Positions 11,226-23,359 are shown, counted from the first letter of the stretch. The stretch: DNA of 64,000 nucleotides from Otatea glauca (GCA_036346275.1 CM070723.1:54266743-54330742), one strand, 5' to 3'. A program made the numbers and translations. The notes: generated by a model not told the origin, from the letters alone.

Positions 11226-14200
11226 TGTAACAACCCAAAATTTGTTTTATTAATCTTTTATTGGTTATTTGAGCATTTTATGTTTTTATGGAATTTATTG
11301 GATTTTTCTGGATTTATTTGAATCTACTTTAAATTAAGTATATTGATCTTTTGTTTAAAACTATTTAAATTTATGCAAAGTTAAAATAAAGTTTTGTCAA
11401 AAATATTTTATTTGAGTTCAAAATGCTTCAAAGTATTTTAGTAAATTTTCTTGGATTTTTCCTGATATTTTCATTGGCTAAAACCATTTAATCGAATTAC
11501 CATAATTATTTTAATTAATAAATCCGGGAAAATCTTTTGAACAGTGCTGGGCTCGGCCCATTTACTGTGTGTGCCTGGCCCGTATTCTAGAACCTCGACC
11601 GTGGACCGTTAGATCTTCATCCGACGGTAGATACCGATTAGGAAACCCTAAGGTCTGCAGCCGTTCGATCTTTAGCTCATCTCGGATTGCGCCACCTCAT
11701 CGAGAGATCCCAACCGTTGATTGAGGATCGAAGGGCTATCGAGAATCCTTCTTGACCCGGCAAAGTCCGCGCCCGATGACGTCTTCGCGCGCGTGTAGAT
11801 TAGGTTTCCGATTCGAGCGCGTTCTTAGAGGGCTATAATTACCCGTGCCCTTGCTCGAGGATCGTTGTTGGACGCCGCGTGTTTTGCCCCGTATCATCAC
11901 CGAGGTGCCTCGGTTCGCAAGAACGAGCTCGCCGGTTGAAGCCTTGCCGCCGCTTTTCCGCTGAAGCTCGTCGTTCCACCGCGCCGTGGTCGGTTGAGGA
12001 TATCGGCGTTCGCAAGAATAAGAGCTACCGATCTGCGTCAAGCCATCTCGGATCCGTCCCGAACCGCCGTCTTCGCCGTCGTCTTCATCGTGTCCGGTGG
12101 GTTTGAATCGCCGACTTCGCCGCGCGCGCTCATCACCGTAGTCGCCGATCTCCGCTTAACGATCGATAGCGCCACGTGTTCGTGATCTTCGGTAAATCGC
12201 TCGGGTGCTAATCTAGCCATTCAATATCATCCGACGGTTCGGATCGCACCATCGTTGCAGCCAATCGGGGACAATGCCGGCGTCGCTACAGTGTCGAAGG
12301 GGCGTGAGCCAGTCCATGGTGGACGGATCCAAACCATGGACCAGGTCTATGGACCAAGGCAACGTGGCGGCTCGTGATTGGTTCGGGCGATGGTGACGTC
12401 AGCGTGATGCAGTAATTCGATTTTCAGTATAAAAATAATTCGGTTAAAGCTGATTTTCTAATTTCTGTATTTTCAGAATTAATCCAAACTTCAAAAGGCT
12501 ATATCTTTTGCATTTTAACTCGGATTTGAGTGATTCAAATTTCTAAAAATTTATAAAATTGAGATCTATTTAATGGTGAAATTTTATTTGATTTTTGGAG
12601 TTCAATTGCTCTCTGTTTTGGCATTTATTTGCTTTTCTTCTTCGGTACGCGTAGACGTTGAATTGTGCGACGCCTCGGAGGAAGATCCAACAACTCGAGA
12701 TCAAGTTTCAGAGCAAGATCAGGACCTATTCTAAGGCAAGTTGTGCTTTGATCATGTTGAACCCATGTTTATAAAATTGCTATATTTGTTTTACCCTATT
12801 GCATATATTTCCAGTATACAATTGTTTCAAATTAGATTGGGCTTAGTTAATATACCAGATTGATCTATACCCTACCTTGTCATTGTATGCCATGATCCAT
12901 TGTCACCCTAGATTGGTTCAATATAGTTGGTCAATAATTATAATCAACATAGGATGGTTAGTCCGTATTAGTTGCTTAGCCATGCCACGTCATCACATGT
13001 ATTGGAATCATTGATAATTAATCTTGATTAATGGAATATGGAACAATGTTATGAACTTGTGTGTCATGTGGGATCACACGATGAGATTGAGTTGTTGTGG
13101 CGAGTCATGTCACGCAACGATGTTGAATTGTTGATGGCACGTGGTGCTTGGTAATCAACCTGGGTGATAATCATTTAGATTGGGGCAAGTGACAAGGGGC
13201 GAGTATGCTAAGGTGGGCCCGATGGGCAGAGGGTATGTGGATGTCTTGCCCTGATCACTCTAAGGACTTAACCTTGCAAGCCTTTGACCTGAGTCAATCA
13301 TGCAACCATATGTCTGGTATGGGCCAGCCTAGCTGATTAATTTGCAATGTCTTAACTTTGGTACTATCTTGGTCGGTGTGAGTTCCCGAGTTATGGTGTA
13401 ATTCACATGGCGCAAGAGGGGGGCCCTGGTTGTGGTTTTCAGACCCACCAGTGTTGAAACCTTAGCGGGTAGTACTGGATTAAGCCAGAGCATTGTAAAG
13501 GCTTTGTCATGATCTCTTCGCCGACATACCAAAGGAAGTGTGTTAATTGCATGGCACCAAAAGACGATCATGTCGTGTGGGTAAAGTGCATAACCTCTGC
13601 GGAGTGTGAAACTATTCGGATAGCCGTGCTCGTAGTATTGAGCAATGCTCGGGAATTACAGTTAAGGGTTAGCTTAATTAAATGGACAATTTGGTTGGGA
13701 TGGCGGAAGGCCATATGGAAGATGGAATTTAACTTAGGTTTGGAAACTTGGTTTACTTGAGAAATACTGAATCTAGCTATTATTGTTATTTGTTTTACAG
13801 TCTTTGCAATCTATTTATAGTATTTATTCATAAATGCTGCTTTGTTGCAAAATAGCCATGATAGCATATCCTTTGGAATAAGCCTTGCATATAGATACTT
13901 AGAATTGCATTCTGTGTACAATTTGTTGAGTGCTTTAAGTACTCACCCTTGTCAACAATAACGTCACCAGTTGAAGAGTCTACATCAATGCTGGAGGAAA
14001 GATTCGAGAGGAGACAAATGTTTAGGCGCAAGCCTTGTCGATTACTGTGGTATACCGAGGGGTTGTCTACGTTTTCATTCCGCTGCAGTTTAATAAATTA
14101 TTCCGCCTTGCGAGGCATAGTCATGTAAGTGGACCATAAGGTCATTCAACTAGTAGTATGTATCATATGATGTCTTTCATAATATTTCCGCTATGTATGA

Positions 14201-14297
14201 TTGTGATATTTACTGATGTTGAGCCTGTGTGCACTAGCGTGATCTGGACTAGTGCACTATACACGAGGGTCCGGATTTGCATATTTGGGTCCCGACA
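11226..14297 (+). repeat. Gypsy 3' LTR
   Basis: Same start and end as the 5' LTR, 3072 against 3085 bp. Flanking AT-rich parts are almost identical to the 5' copy by eye. The GC-rich part (about 11740-12440) differs by many one- to three-base gains and losses. The palindrome at 13595-13604 has one change (CTCTGCGGAG). Confidence 0.9.
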
Positions 14298-14301
14298 ATG
14301 G

Positions 14302-16343
14302 TATGGGATGAGTACAAGCGAGAGTACTTCACCCTACGCGCATTGTTGTTTTGCACCATCAATGATTTCCACGCCCTTGGTAACCTATCCGGTTGTCTTG
14401 TAAAGGGCCAAAGCATGCCCCCATTGCATGGATGAAACCGCAAGTGTGTGGCTCAATAACTCGAGGAAAACTGTACATGCATCACCGCAGTTCCTCCGCA
14501 GAATCACCCCTACCGCAATATGAAGAAACAATTCGACGGGACAAAGAGGATGGTATAGCTCCAAGGCCTCCTCGTGGGGAAGAGGTATATGATATGGTTA
14601 AGGATATTAATGTTGTACTTGGAAAGGGAGAGTAATAATAAATCGAGGTCTCGTACTGAGAAGATCACGTGGAAGAAGAGATCGATATTTTGGAACTTGC
14701 CCTATTGGAAGGACTTAGAAGTTCGACACTGCATAGACGTCATGCATGTAGAGAAAAATGTATGTGACAGCTTGATTGGTATTTTGCTGAATATTCCTAG
14801 CAAAACTAAGGACGGACTAAAGGCACGAAGGGACCTGGAAGATATGAAAATCAGAGCTGAGCTACATCCTCGAGACAACGGGAAAGGCCGACTTTACCTT
14901 CCCCCAGCTTGCTACACTCTATCCAAGAAAGAGAGAATAGACCTCTGCAAATGCTTACATGGTGTGAAAGTTCCATCCGGTTACTCCGCAAGCATCAAGA
15001 AACTGGTGTCGATGAAAGATTTGAAGTTAACTGGCATGAAGTCTCATGATTGTCATGTGATGATGACACAAATGCTTCCTATTGCAATTAGAGGTATTTT
15101 GCCTGAAAAGGTCCGAGAGGCAATCATGAGGTTGTGTTTCTTCTTCAACACGATTTCACGTAAGGTCATCGATCCCATAGGACTTTCTCGAATCGAGAAT
15201 GATGTGGTGAAGACACTATGCCGACTAGAGATGTATTTCCCTCCATCATTTTTCGATATAATGGTTCATCTCATTGTTCACCTTGTGAATGAGATAAATG
15301 TATGTGGCCCCGTATTCCTGCATCGGATGTACCCGTTCGAAAGGTACATAGGTATCTCAAGAAGTATGTACGCAATCGATCTCGTAGAGGGCTGCATTGT
15401 GGAAGGTTATGCAACCGAGGAGGTTATCGAGTTTTGCGTGGATTACATGGAGGGGTGGAACCGGTAGGAGTGCTGTATCTCGCCATGAGGGTAGGCTAGC
15501 CGGGAAAGGGACGATTGGAAGGAAATCAATAAATTCTTATGATCATGGATTGTTCGAAAAAGTTCATTTCACATCCTTGCAACATCGGTTGAGGTGTCCT
15601 CGTATATGGACATGCACAAGGATAAGCTACGAGAGGAAAATCGTGGACGATCGAGGCTTGGGTAGCAAAGAGCATAACCGCTTGTTCAATCATTGGTTCA
15701 AAGAGCATATGACCGAAAAGAAACGAGTGTTATGTTGAGGTGGTTGGCAAAAGGGCCATCAGGTACAATCTTGACATGGCAAGGATACGACATAAATGGA
15801 TATACCTTTTACACGAGATCTCAGGATAGCAAAAGCACTTACCAAAATAGTGGTGTCCGCATAGATGCCTATGACAACACAGGCAGTAAGAAGACTAGCT
15901 TCTATGGGTTCATAGAAGAGATTTGGGAGCTCGACTATTGTATTTTTAAGATCCCGATGTATCGGTGTCGTTGGGTACAACTCCCAAAGGGTGTCAAGGT
16001 GGACAAGTACGGCTTCACTACTTTGGACATCGAACATGTCGGATATAGAGACGAACCATTCGTACTTGCGAACCAAGTAGCACAAGTCTTCTATGTAATC
16101 GACCCGGCAGATAAGAAGCGGCATGTAGTTCTTCAGGGAAAAAGAAGGATCGTCGGAGTTGAGAATGTCGTGGATGAGGATGAGTACAACCAGTTTAACG
16201 AGTTGCCTCCTTTCATAGATGGCAACATCAGGCTCGAGGAAGAAACCACTCAGGAAGCTACCTTTCATCGCGACGATCATGAAGAAGGGCAAATTGTGAA
16301 AGAAAATAATTATCTATATACGAGTAATGGCAATGTGATGTAA
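14302..16343 (+). pseudogene. CACTA TNP2 transposase, central and C-terminal part (broken)
   Basis: TNP2 coding resumes immediately after the gypsy element (WDEYKREYFTLRALLFCTIND). The long open segment 14574-15467 holds FWNLPYWKDLEVRHCIDVMH and then a DUF4218 domain (ILPEKVREAIMRLCFFFN, YPFERYIGISRSM). A shifted stretch follows (15470-15740), and 15693-16343 holds a DUF4216 domain (FYGFIEEIWELDY, YRDEPFVLANQVAQVFYVID) and the natural C terminus with TAA at 16341-16343. Stops after PPLHG near 14430 and shifts near 14570, 15470 and 15720 inactivate it. Domain order matches grass TNP2 proteins. Confidence 0.88.
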
Positions 16344-16798
16344 ACAATATGCATTTGTATGGAGTAATGGAAATATGGTGTTATGCATTTGTGTGGAGTA
16401 ATGGAAATGTGGGTCATTAATATATTTGGATTACATAGGGTATAATACTATATTAGAATTATATATTGTCATTACTGTATTAGGATTATAGGGTCATTAA
16501 TATATTAGGATTATATAGGGTCATTAATATATTAGTATTATATAGGGTATATTACTATATTAGGATTATATAGGGTTATTAATATATTAGTACTATATAG
16601 GGTATATAATATTTATTAGGATTATATAAGGTCATTAATACATTAGGATTATGTAGGGTCATTACTATATTAGGATTATATAGGGTATGTAATATTTAGC
16701 AGGATTACATAGGGTATATAAAATTTATTAGGATTATATAAGGTCATTAATATATTAGGATTATGTAGGGTATATTACTGTATTAGAATTATGTTACG
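16344..16798. repeat. AT-rich minisatellite after TNP2
   Basis: From about 16430 a unit of the form TATTAGGATTATATAGGGTC with ATTAATA spacers recurs more than ten times with drift. The first 80 bases repeat a short GTGGAGTAATGGAAATGTG-like segment twice. It probably covers the 3' untranslated region of the TNP2 gene. No coding seen. Confidence 0.7.
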
Positions 16799-17095
16799 AT
16801 AATTTTATCAGTGGCGGTTCTTCAAAAGAACACATCGATATATTTATCGATGGCGGTTAGTACAAAGAACCGCCACAGATAATATATAGTTTGATGGCGG
16901 TTCTTGTGAAGAACCGCCACAAATACATTTATCAGTGGCGGTTCGTATAAAGAACCGCCACAGATAATATATGTATCATTGGCGGTTCTTATTAAGAACC
17001 ACCACAGATTAATGTATCAGTGGCGGTTCGTATAAAGAACCGCCACAGATAGTATCAGTGGCGGTTCTTGTTAAGAACCGCCACGATAACCCACA
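16799..17095. repeat. CACTA internal subterminal-type array
   Basis: About ten copies of GTGGCGGTTC or its complement in inverted pairs (for example GTGGCGGTTCTTGTTAAGAA closing with CCGCCAC), in the same motif family as the arrays at both ends of the element. It lies between the two genes and just before the GC-rich first exon of the second gene. Confidence 0.88.
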
Positions 17096-17400
17096 TATGA
17101 AATGTCGCCGCACCGCTGTTGCCTAAACCCTTAGACTCCCGCCGCTTCACTCTTCTCACAAACTCCCGCCGCTTCACTCTTCTCACCGAGCCCGACGCTG
17201 CCCGACACCCGCGCTCGCGCGACGCCCGCCATGACGCCGTTCCCTACTCCGCCCGGACGCCACCCCGACGCAGCCCCTACTCCGCCCCGGATGTCGCCCC
17301 CGACGCCGCCCGGGACGCCGCCTACGCTCCGACTCCGCCCCGACCCCCGCCGCTTGTTTAGTTTGTAGCCGTAACTTGCGAGATGTTGGCCAATATTTGG
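17096..17400 (+). other. GC-rich probable 5' exon of the second CACTA gene
   Basis: Sudden GC-rich stretch with a 27-bp tandem duplication (CTCCCGCCGCTTCACTCTTC twice, about 17139-17190) and many CGACGCC units. Open frames on both strands here are low-complexity and not convincing proteins. Position and composition suggest an untranslated or leader exon of the gene whose ATG is at 19249; no donor was proven. Confidence 0.4.
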
Positions 17401-19248
17401 CCATGTTGATTGGGTTTTGCTAGTGCTCATCTTGCAATAGCTATTGTAGGCTTATGGCAGGCCAACGAAATGTGGTCAATCTCAGTTTAACTTCTTTTGC
17501 TTTTGCCATTTTTGTATAGAACTACGGACATATGATTCATGACAGCCGAGTGAGTGCATGAATGATTCTTTTGCTTTTGCCAATTTTGTATAGAACTAAA
17601 TTAAAGGCCCCAGCTTACTACAAAAGCAGAGCACATAGTAAGGTTCTATACAAGGTTCCAAACAAAGAGGGCTCTGAAATGGCAATATTCATAGCAATAT
17701 TCCTATAGGCTAGCCTTTAGGTGTTACAACTCTCGTTGCATTACTTGTTATTTTCGAGAGGCAATGAAATGGATCTGATACTTGAATTGCACTTTACAAG
17801 GTCCTGCTAACAATGAGACTTATATGCTTATCTTGATCTGAATTATTGTTCCACTAAAATAAATATTTGTGTATTGCTGCATTCAGTGCAGTCTTTAATT
17901 TTTAAATAGGTTAATTTTTTAAATAGGTTAGCTAGAAAGAAAAGGGAAATGATGTGTATTGCTGCATTCAGTGCAGTCTTTAATTTTCTCATGTATGCAC
18001 ATGAGCAAAATCCATTCATTCAGAAAGTATAACTGTAATTGTTTACTCAACTTTCTAATCTTTTGTTGTAATTATATATATGCATTTTTCTTGATAAGCT
18101 TAATATTCTGAAAATTTATAAGAGTAGTGAGAACATTGTTTGTGTTAGTAGTAAGAGATTAGGAATCTGATTGTTGGCTTATTGCTCCAAGGTTAAACAT
18201 TTTCATTGCCACTATTTACTTTTAAGTTGACTGCCTTGATATTAATTCCATCTGACTTTTAAGTTGACTACCTTGATTTCCTTTTAACATCAGGTTCGTT
18301 GTAGTTAAACATCCAGATGGGTAATTTAATATAATCAAGGTCCTAAATTTGCTTATGTTGACTAGTGTCTTCTTTAGACCATTAAAATCTTGAAAAACCA
18401 TATCATATTCATCCGCATAATCTGTCAATAAACAAGTATCAAATTAGAAATAGTAGTGTGATAGTTGTGCGCTTATCTTGTTGCTTGTGCTACATTTGAC
18501 TTTGTGTTGCTTAAGAATAAATTGCTTACTATTTTGCATACTTAGCAACAAATTTGACTTAGTCTTTGCTTAGGAATAAATCTACTGCATTAAGTGGTAA
18601 TTTATATTCGGATTACTTGCTTACGGTTTTGCATACTTACCAATACTAATTGGCTATCGAGTAGAGGCTCTTTTGTTAGCCATCTTTATTCTCTCTCTAG
18701 TTCATTACCTCAAACACAACACACAAACACACAAAATGCTATGAAATCCAAATTAAGTTAAGCATCCATCCATCCAGATCCGCAAACACAAGTACTTAAT
18801 TATTTGTACCCATCAAATAAAGCAATCATCAATTGGTATCATTATATATTTGTGATGGAGGGAGTATCATCATTATATATTTGTGATTGGAGGAGTATCA
18901 TCATATATATTACGGTTTTGCATACTTACAAATACTAATTGGCTATCGGTATAAGGAAAATTCTTGTGTTAGATAGAAAAGGTCGGTGCTAGGCTTTTTC
19001 CAACGTTATCTAGGAAGAACATCGTCGTAAAGGTGCATGTGCACAACTTTTCCACCAACATAGTTCGCACATCCCAAACAGTATCTAAACATGGCATGTA
19101 AGAATTTACGTAAATATGAAATGAAAAACAGATTTCCATACTTTACCTCTTTCGCTTTTGAGTTAAACTTCCGCACTTAACCCAAATGACCGCCAAATTC
19201 TAATGGTTCCATACTTTACCTCTTTCAGTTCACACATCCAAGGCTGAT
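17401..19248 (+). other. Non-coding stretch, probable intron of the second CACTA gene
   Basis: AT-rich, no supported coding. Several segments repeat nearby, for example TGTGTATTGCTGCATTCAGT at about 17868 and 17953. GGAGGGAGTATCATC-like pieces at 18855-18905 look like relics of a MITE of the CTCCCTCCGT type. A TTTCAG at 19225-19230 shortly before the ATG could be the acceptor. Confidence 0.4.
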
Positions 19249-20457
19249 ATGGAGGAGCAATCCACCCCGAGCCCGAGCCCTAGCCCTAGCAGGTTCCTCA
19301 ACCTCCACCCAACCACATTGCCGCCGCCGATCTTGACATACCAGGCAAGACCTCGTGGCCGAGGAAGAAATAAGAAGCCCAAGGCGGTATACCATCTCGG
19401 AGGTCTCGTAAGTCGGGCCCCTATTGCACCGCCAAAGTTCGTAGCAAAAGTGCAGAACAACTGCGGGTATATCGCAAGGAGAGAGTGCCAATCACCTTTT
19501 GGATTGGCACAAAGTGCCCGAGACCATCAAAACGGATCTATGGACGGAGCTCAAACAAACCTTCGAATTCCCCGAAGAAGATGAACACCGCGTGCGTCGG
19601 GATGCGTTGATGACCATGGATGCGGCATGGAGGAACTTCAAGGCCAGTGAATACTACTTATGTGAAGAAAAACCGATCGCCATCGGGGACTACCCAAACT
19701 TAGAACCATATTGGGATGATTTCGTGTCGATGAAGCAAAGTGAAGCGACAAAGAAGTCCAATGAGGATCACATAAACATCGGAAGAAGGAACATCCATCC
19801 ACACTGGACTTGGTACGGGTGGGTGCGCTGGTAAAATCCTCAATGGGAGAGGCAGAAGCGAGAATCATTACAATCGGTGGTACAAGTCAATTGGCCGGAC
19901 TACGGATCGAGTCAAGCACTACGTGCTAGCGAGGGCAAGTGTCACATCCGGTGGGGCTTATCCTTCGAAATAGCGATGACGAGCAATGTCGCAAAGGGTC
20001 CAGGAGTCAGACGTCGAGTCTTCCCAAGGAACATTCCAACCAGATAGGAGAACGACGAACTAACACGTGCTCAGGAAACAAGGAGCATCCGGACGGACAC
20101 GAGGTGTCGGGGTTAAGGTTCCGTGGAAGACAGATTCCCGAGCACCTTCACACTTACAAAAGTCGAAAGAGAGCTAGAGAAGCGTTTGCCGAAATAGAAA
20201 TGATGAAGGAAAAGATGCTTCGAGAATTACAAGGCACAATAGAACAACAAGTACAACGACAAGTACAACAAGCCATGAGCCAGTCGCAAGCCGAGAACAT
20301 TGTTACGACCAGCCCTCCGAATCGTCGCAGCAGTTGCGCATCCGCCCCACTTGTAGAACAGGACATAGGTCATTATCCTGTGGACGACATACATGACCCC
20401 ACACCGTGCCAGCTCACTTTGCCCGTCATGAACATATTCATTCAGCCGGGCATATAG
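19249..20457 (+). pseudogene. Second CACTA gene, transposase-24-like part (broken)
   Basis: Start at ATG 19249 (MEEQSTPSPSPSPSRF), followed by a basic RPRGRGRNKKPKAVYHL segment. After a frameshift near 19490 comes DWHKVPETIKTDLWTELKQT and FPEEDEHRVRRDAL, the pattern of the plant Ptta/En/Spm transposase family (Transposase_24), then ALMTMDAAWRNFKASEYYLC. Further shifts near 19830 and 19930 precede 19939-20457, where HTYKSRKRAREAFAEIEMMK and a coiled, Gln-rich run (LQGTIEQQVQRQVQQAM) are typical of the middle of these proteins. In En/Spm the equivalent accessory protein binds subterminal repeats. The gene is inactive as it stands. Confidence 0.75.
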
Positions 20458-21280
20458 CGTACCCATGCCAAGAAGGAGGTGTATTCCACAACTCGCGATA
20501 AGCGCGGGATATGCAAAGGTCCGGTGGACACGGTTAATCCCAGCTTGCCAACCTCGGGCTAGAAATGCCCCGAACACGAGGTTACAACTCTAGGAAGTGC
20601 CGTCCACTCATTCATCCATGGGCGCCAAGCGTGACATCAACTTGACCATCATGAAGTGCCTTCCTCCCGAGGTGAACTCGCGGCCCCTCTTGAGGTGACC
20701 ACGCCACCTCTCCCGCAATGAACTCCGCCACTGTCCTACTGATAAACCTCGCACGACCGTCACCAACATATCAACAGTACAAAAGTTAGTGCGACAACTT
20801 CGGTTGACCGACTTAAAACCATCCTCTCAAGGCATGGCGTAATAGACAAGCCATATCGGAGGTCAGCGGCTGAAGCGAGCAGTATGATGTTGTGTGCGAG
20901 AAAAGTAAGGGTAAAGCGGTCTCCAAAGGACAAGTGCAAGAAAGATCAAATACGAAATGGGAAGCCGCTTGTCACCCCTTCAAAGCTTGATAGTCTAACA
21001 AAGGCAAATAAGGCGATTACATGAATGGTATATGGAGCGATCGAACCAACATGTACTCCCGAAGGTGATCACGCCATTTTCGAGAGGAACATTTCCACCA
21101 TGAGGGATTGGTTGCTTCATGATAGAATTCAAATGAGTTGCACAACATGTACTATCAAGATGCCCTCAACGTGTCTCTTATGAGATCTTTGGTCACTTTG
21201 TAAGTGTCCAATATAAAAATCATTGTCTACATTCATGTAATACCGATAAATGTGATGTCTAAATCATTTGTTATGTAGAT
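20458..21280 (+). pseudogene. Second CACTA gene, decayed middle
   Basis: Short stretches in changing frames link the transposase-24-like part to the protease part, for example RHGVIDKPYRRSAAEASSMM near 20830 and VYGAIEPTCTPEGDHAIFER near 21030. The last resembles the linker before Ulp1 domains in plant transposon proteins. Many stops; no complete exon is claimed. Confidence 0.5.
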
Positions 21281-22168
21281 ACGAGTTGATCGAACTAAAA
21301 GAACCAAAGGGCTAGTGGCGTTCCTCGATCCGGAACGGTTTGCCACCGAAATCAAAAGAGTACCAAAGGAGGTCGAGGACTACGATATAACGCCTCATCA
21401 AACTCCAAGACAAGGAGTTCATACTTTTACCATACAATTTCAAGTAAGTGGCTCACTAGCTAGTTCAACTACTTGTTGATCTCGTTCTTTGCTCAGGTTA
21501 GGACTAATGACTACGGCATCATACATGTGTATGTAGTTTCCACTGGATTCTCGTAGTAATTACTCCAGATAAAAGCAAGATGCTGATCTTGGACCCGCGG
21601 GACAAAGATCCAAAAGACTACAAAGATATGACAAGTCTAGTGAATAGGGCCTTCAAAGCATATTGTAAAAAGTGCTCAAGACACCGTCCTTTCCATAAAT
21701 CACTGACAATCCGTACTAAATTTCCGGTACGCACAAAAACAATTTTCCTATATCGCACCTCGTAGTCAATAACTCCTTCAATGTCATATAAGTTTATTCA
21801 ATTTTTTGCAGTGCCACAAGCAGCCGCTAGGAACAAATTTATGTGGGTACTTCGTGTGCCAATACATGCGCGAAATCTTAGGCTCTACAATAGTAAACAA
21901 TGACGTAGAGGTTTGTCACGCTAACATCACACATTGATTCTCTATATAAGCTCTTAAGACAAACTTTTTCTATCTATAGTGTTTGAAGTTGCCTACGGGA
22001 GGACTGGTTCCAAATGAAATCCAAGGCATTCAGGGACAGCTCGCCTACTTCATCATGAAGGAAGTACTCAACAAGAACGGCGAGTTTCATGACCCAGATA
22101 ATAACGATGAAGTCTTCCATACTCATCTGCCACCTCCTGAGGCCCCTACCAACAGTGAAGACTCGTAG
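21281..22168 (+). pseudogene. Ulp1-like cysteine protease domain of second CACTA gene
   Basis: Four exons with proper splice signs can be laid out: 21281-21443 (ending LLPYNF, donor GTAAGT), 21537-21726, 21812-21910 and 21980-22168 (TAG). The C48 peptidase signature is complete: His in FHWILVVI (21541), Asp in MLILDPRD (about 21590), Gln in CHKQPLG (21812-21832) and Cys in NLCGYFVCQYMRE (about 21838-21876). Ulp1 proteases cleave SUMO-type modifiers. Related domains are known in plant MULE and CACTA proteins, where the role is not established. No stop was seen inside these four exons, unlike the upstream part of the gene. The first exon's start is uncertain. Confidence 0.75.
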
Positions 22169-23029
22169 GCTTATAGTTCACAAAACTAGTTAATTTTTTT
22201 CTTACGGTGGTGTAAATTGATGTTTCATTGAATATCAAGTTTAGTATTGGATGGCATGGCTTGCACATGTTCTAATTTCTGTCATTTCATTTAAGAAGTT
22301 GTGATTGATCTGCGCTTGTGTTGTTGCCCTTCTCCCGTGCGTGTGTGTGTGTTGATGGGTGGTGTGTGTGTGTGTGTGCGCTCTAGACGAGGAGCTCTCC
22401 CTCTATTGCTTTTCTCCGTGCCCTTTCATGATGGCTAGTAGAGCTTTTTATAGACGTGGGTGATGGATGAATACGGAAAGAGCTCACCCAAAACCGCACC
22501 ATTACAAAGAGTTTATTTGATTGCTTGATTTAGTTGCCGAAGTTTCCTTTTGCATCTTTACCGTCCATTCATAAGAGATTTGATTACATGGTCCTTATAT
22601 TTTTAGATGGTGTGTTTTACTCTAATGTATGATAGTAAATACCATTAAAAATAACTAAATGGAGATTATAGAAGGAAAAATTGTAAAAAGTAGGATCAAA
22701 ATTGTAGAATGATATGTATTTAGGAATAAAAATTGAAAAATAGAATGTCACATATTCAAAAATAGAGGGAGTATAAACTAGCTAATGCATGTACAACATC
22801 TGGAGGATGCCACGGCATTCACATGGAATAAGACGGCAATGGATCGGCTAGATTTGTGATACAACTAAAGTGATCTATTTAGCTTTCCATAGTATGATAT
22901 ATAATGACTTCATTTACATACTCTGAGAAATGTTGATGCAAAGATCTTGAATCGAGAAGGGAGCAGGTCCAATGAGGCATGCCCTACACCATCACCATGA
23001 TCGAGCGCCTCATGCATGAGACACTTTAA
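22169..23029. other. 3' non-coding part of CACTA
   Basis: 3' untranslated and spacer sequence. A GT-rich microsatellite is at about 22338-22382 (GTGTGTGTGT runs). A MITE-like stretch at about 22595-22775 ends in AATAGAGGGAGTAT, typical of the CTCCCT family of grass MITEs. No coding supported. Confidence 0.5.
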
Positions 23030-23300
23030 TTGTACATTGTAATTGTGTATATTGTAATTGTGTATATGCAAAATCTGTGATTGTAATTGTGATTGATGTA
23101 TTATATGTAATTGTGATTGATGTATTATATTGTAGTTGTGTATATGCAAAATCTGTGATTGTTGTACATTATAATTGTGTATATGCAAAATTGCAATTGT
23201 GATTGATGTATTATATTGTAGTTGTGTATATGCGAAATCTGTGATTGTTGTACATTGTAATCGTGTATATGCAAAATCTGTGATTGATGTATTATATGTT
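23030..23300. repeat. Minisatellite before CACTA 3' array
   Basis: Units built from TGTATATGCAAAATCTGTGA, TTGTAATTGTGATTGATG and TATTATATTGTAGT recur five to six times in variable order, giving apparent open frames of HIHNYN type on the minus strand that are repeat artefacts. Confidence 0.75.
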
Positions 23301-23359
23301 TCGAGGGCATGGCTAGCAAGACACGAGGCTAGCCCAAAATGCAGTTTTTATTTTTTCGA

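Larger units (their letters stand above)
2741..14297 (+). mobile_element. Ty3-gypsy chromovirus (Tekay/Del-like) inserted in TNP2
   Basis: Two LTRs of about 3.08 kb (2741-5825 and 11226-14297) start TGTAACAACCC and end CCCGACA. The first is followed by a primer-binding site and the second is preceded by a polypurine tract. Gag, RT, RNase H, integrase and a C-terminal chromodomain-like piece are recognisable in the normal order. Long LTRs plus an integrase tail of the ILDVMERKTRNK...KVQWSNHSE type indicate the Tekay/Del clade. The target duplication is imperfect (ACAGG before, AATGG overlapping the LTR end after). Removing the element restores TNP2 coding (NEGVQV then WDEYKREYF). The internal region is full of stops and shifts, so it cannot have moved on its own proteins recently. 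Confidence 0.93.

Noticed and set aside
17119..17430. Pro/Arg-rich open frames on both strands
   Set aside because: Low-complexity GC-rich leader with tandem duplication; no family match.
22910..23319. HIHNYN-type repetitive proteins on the minus strand
   Set aside because: Translation of a minisatellite.
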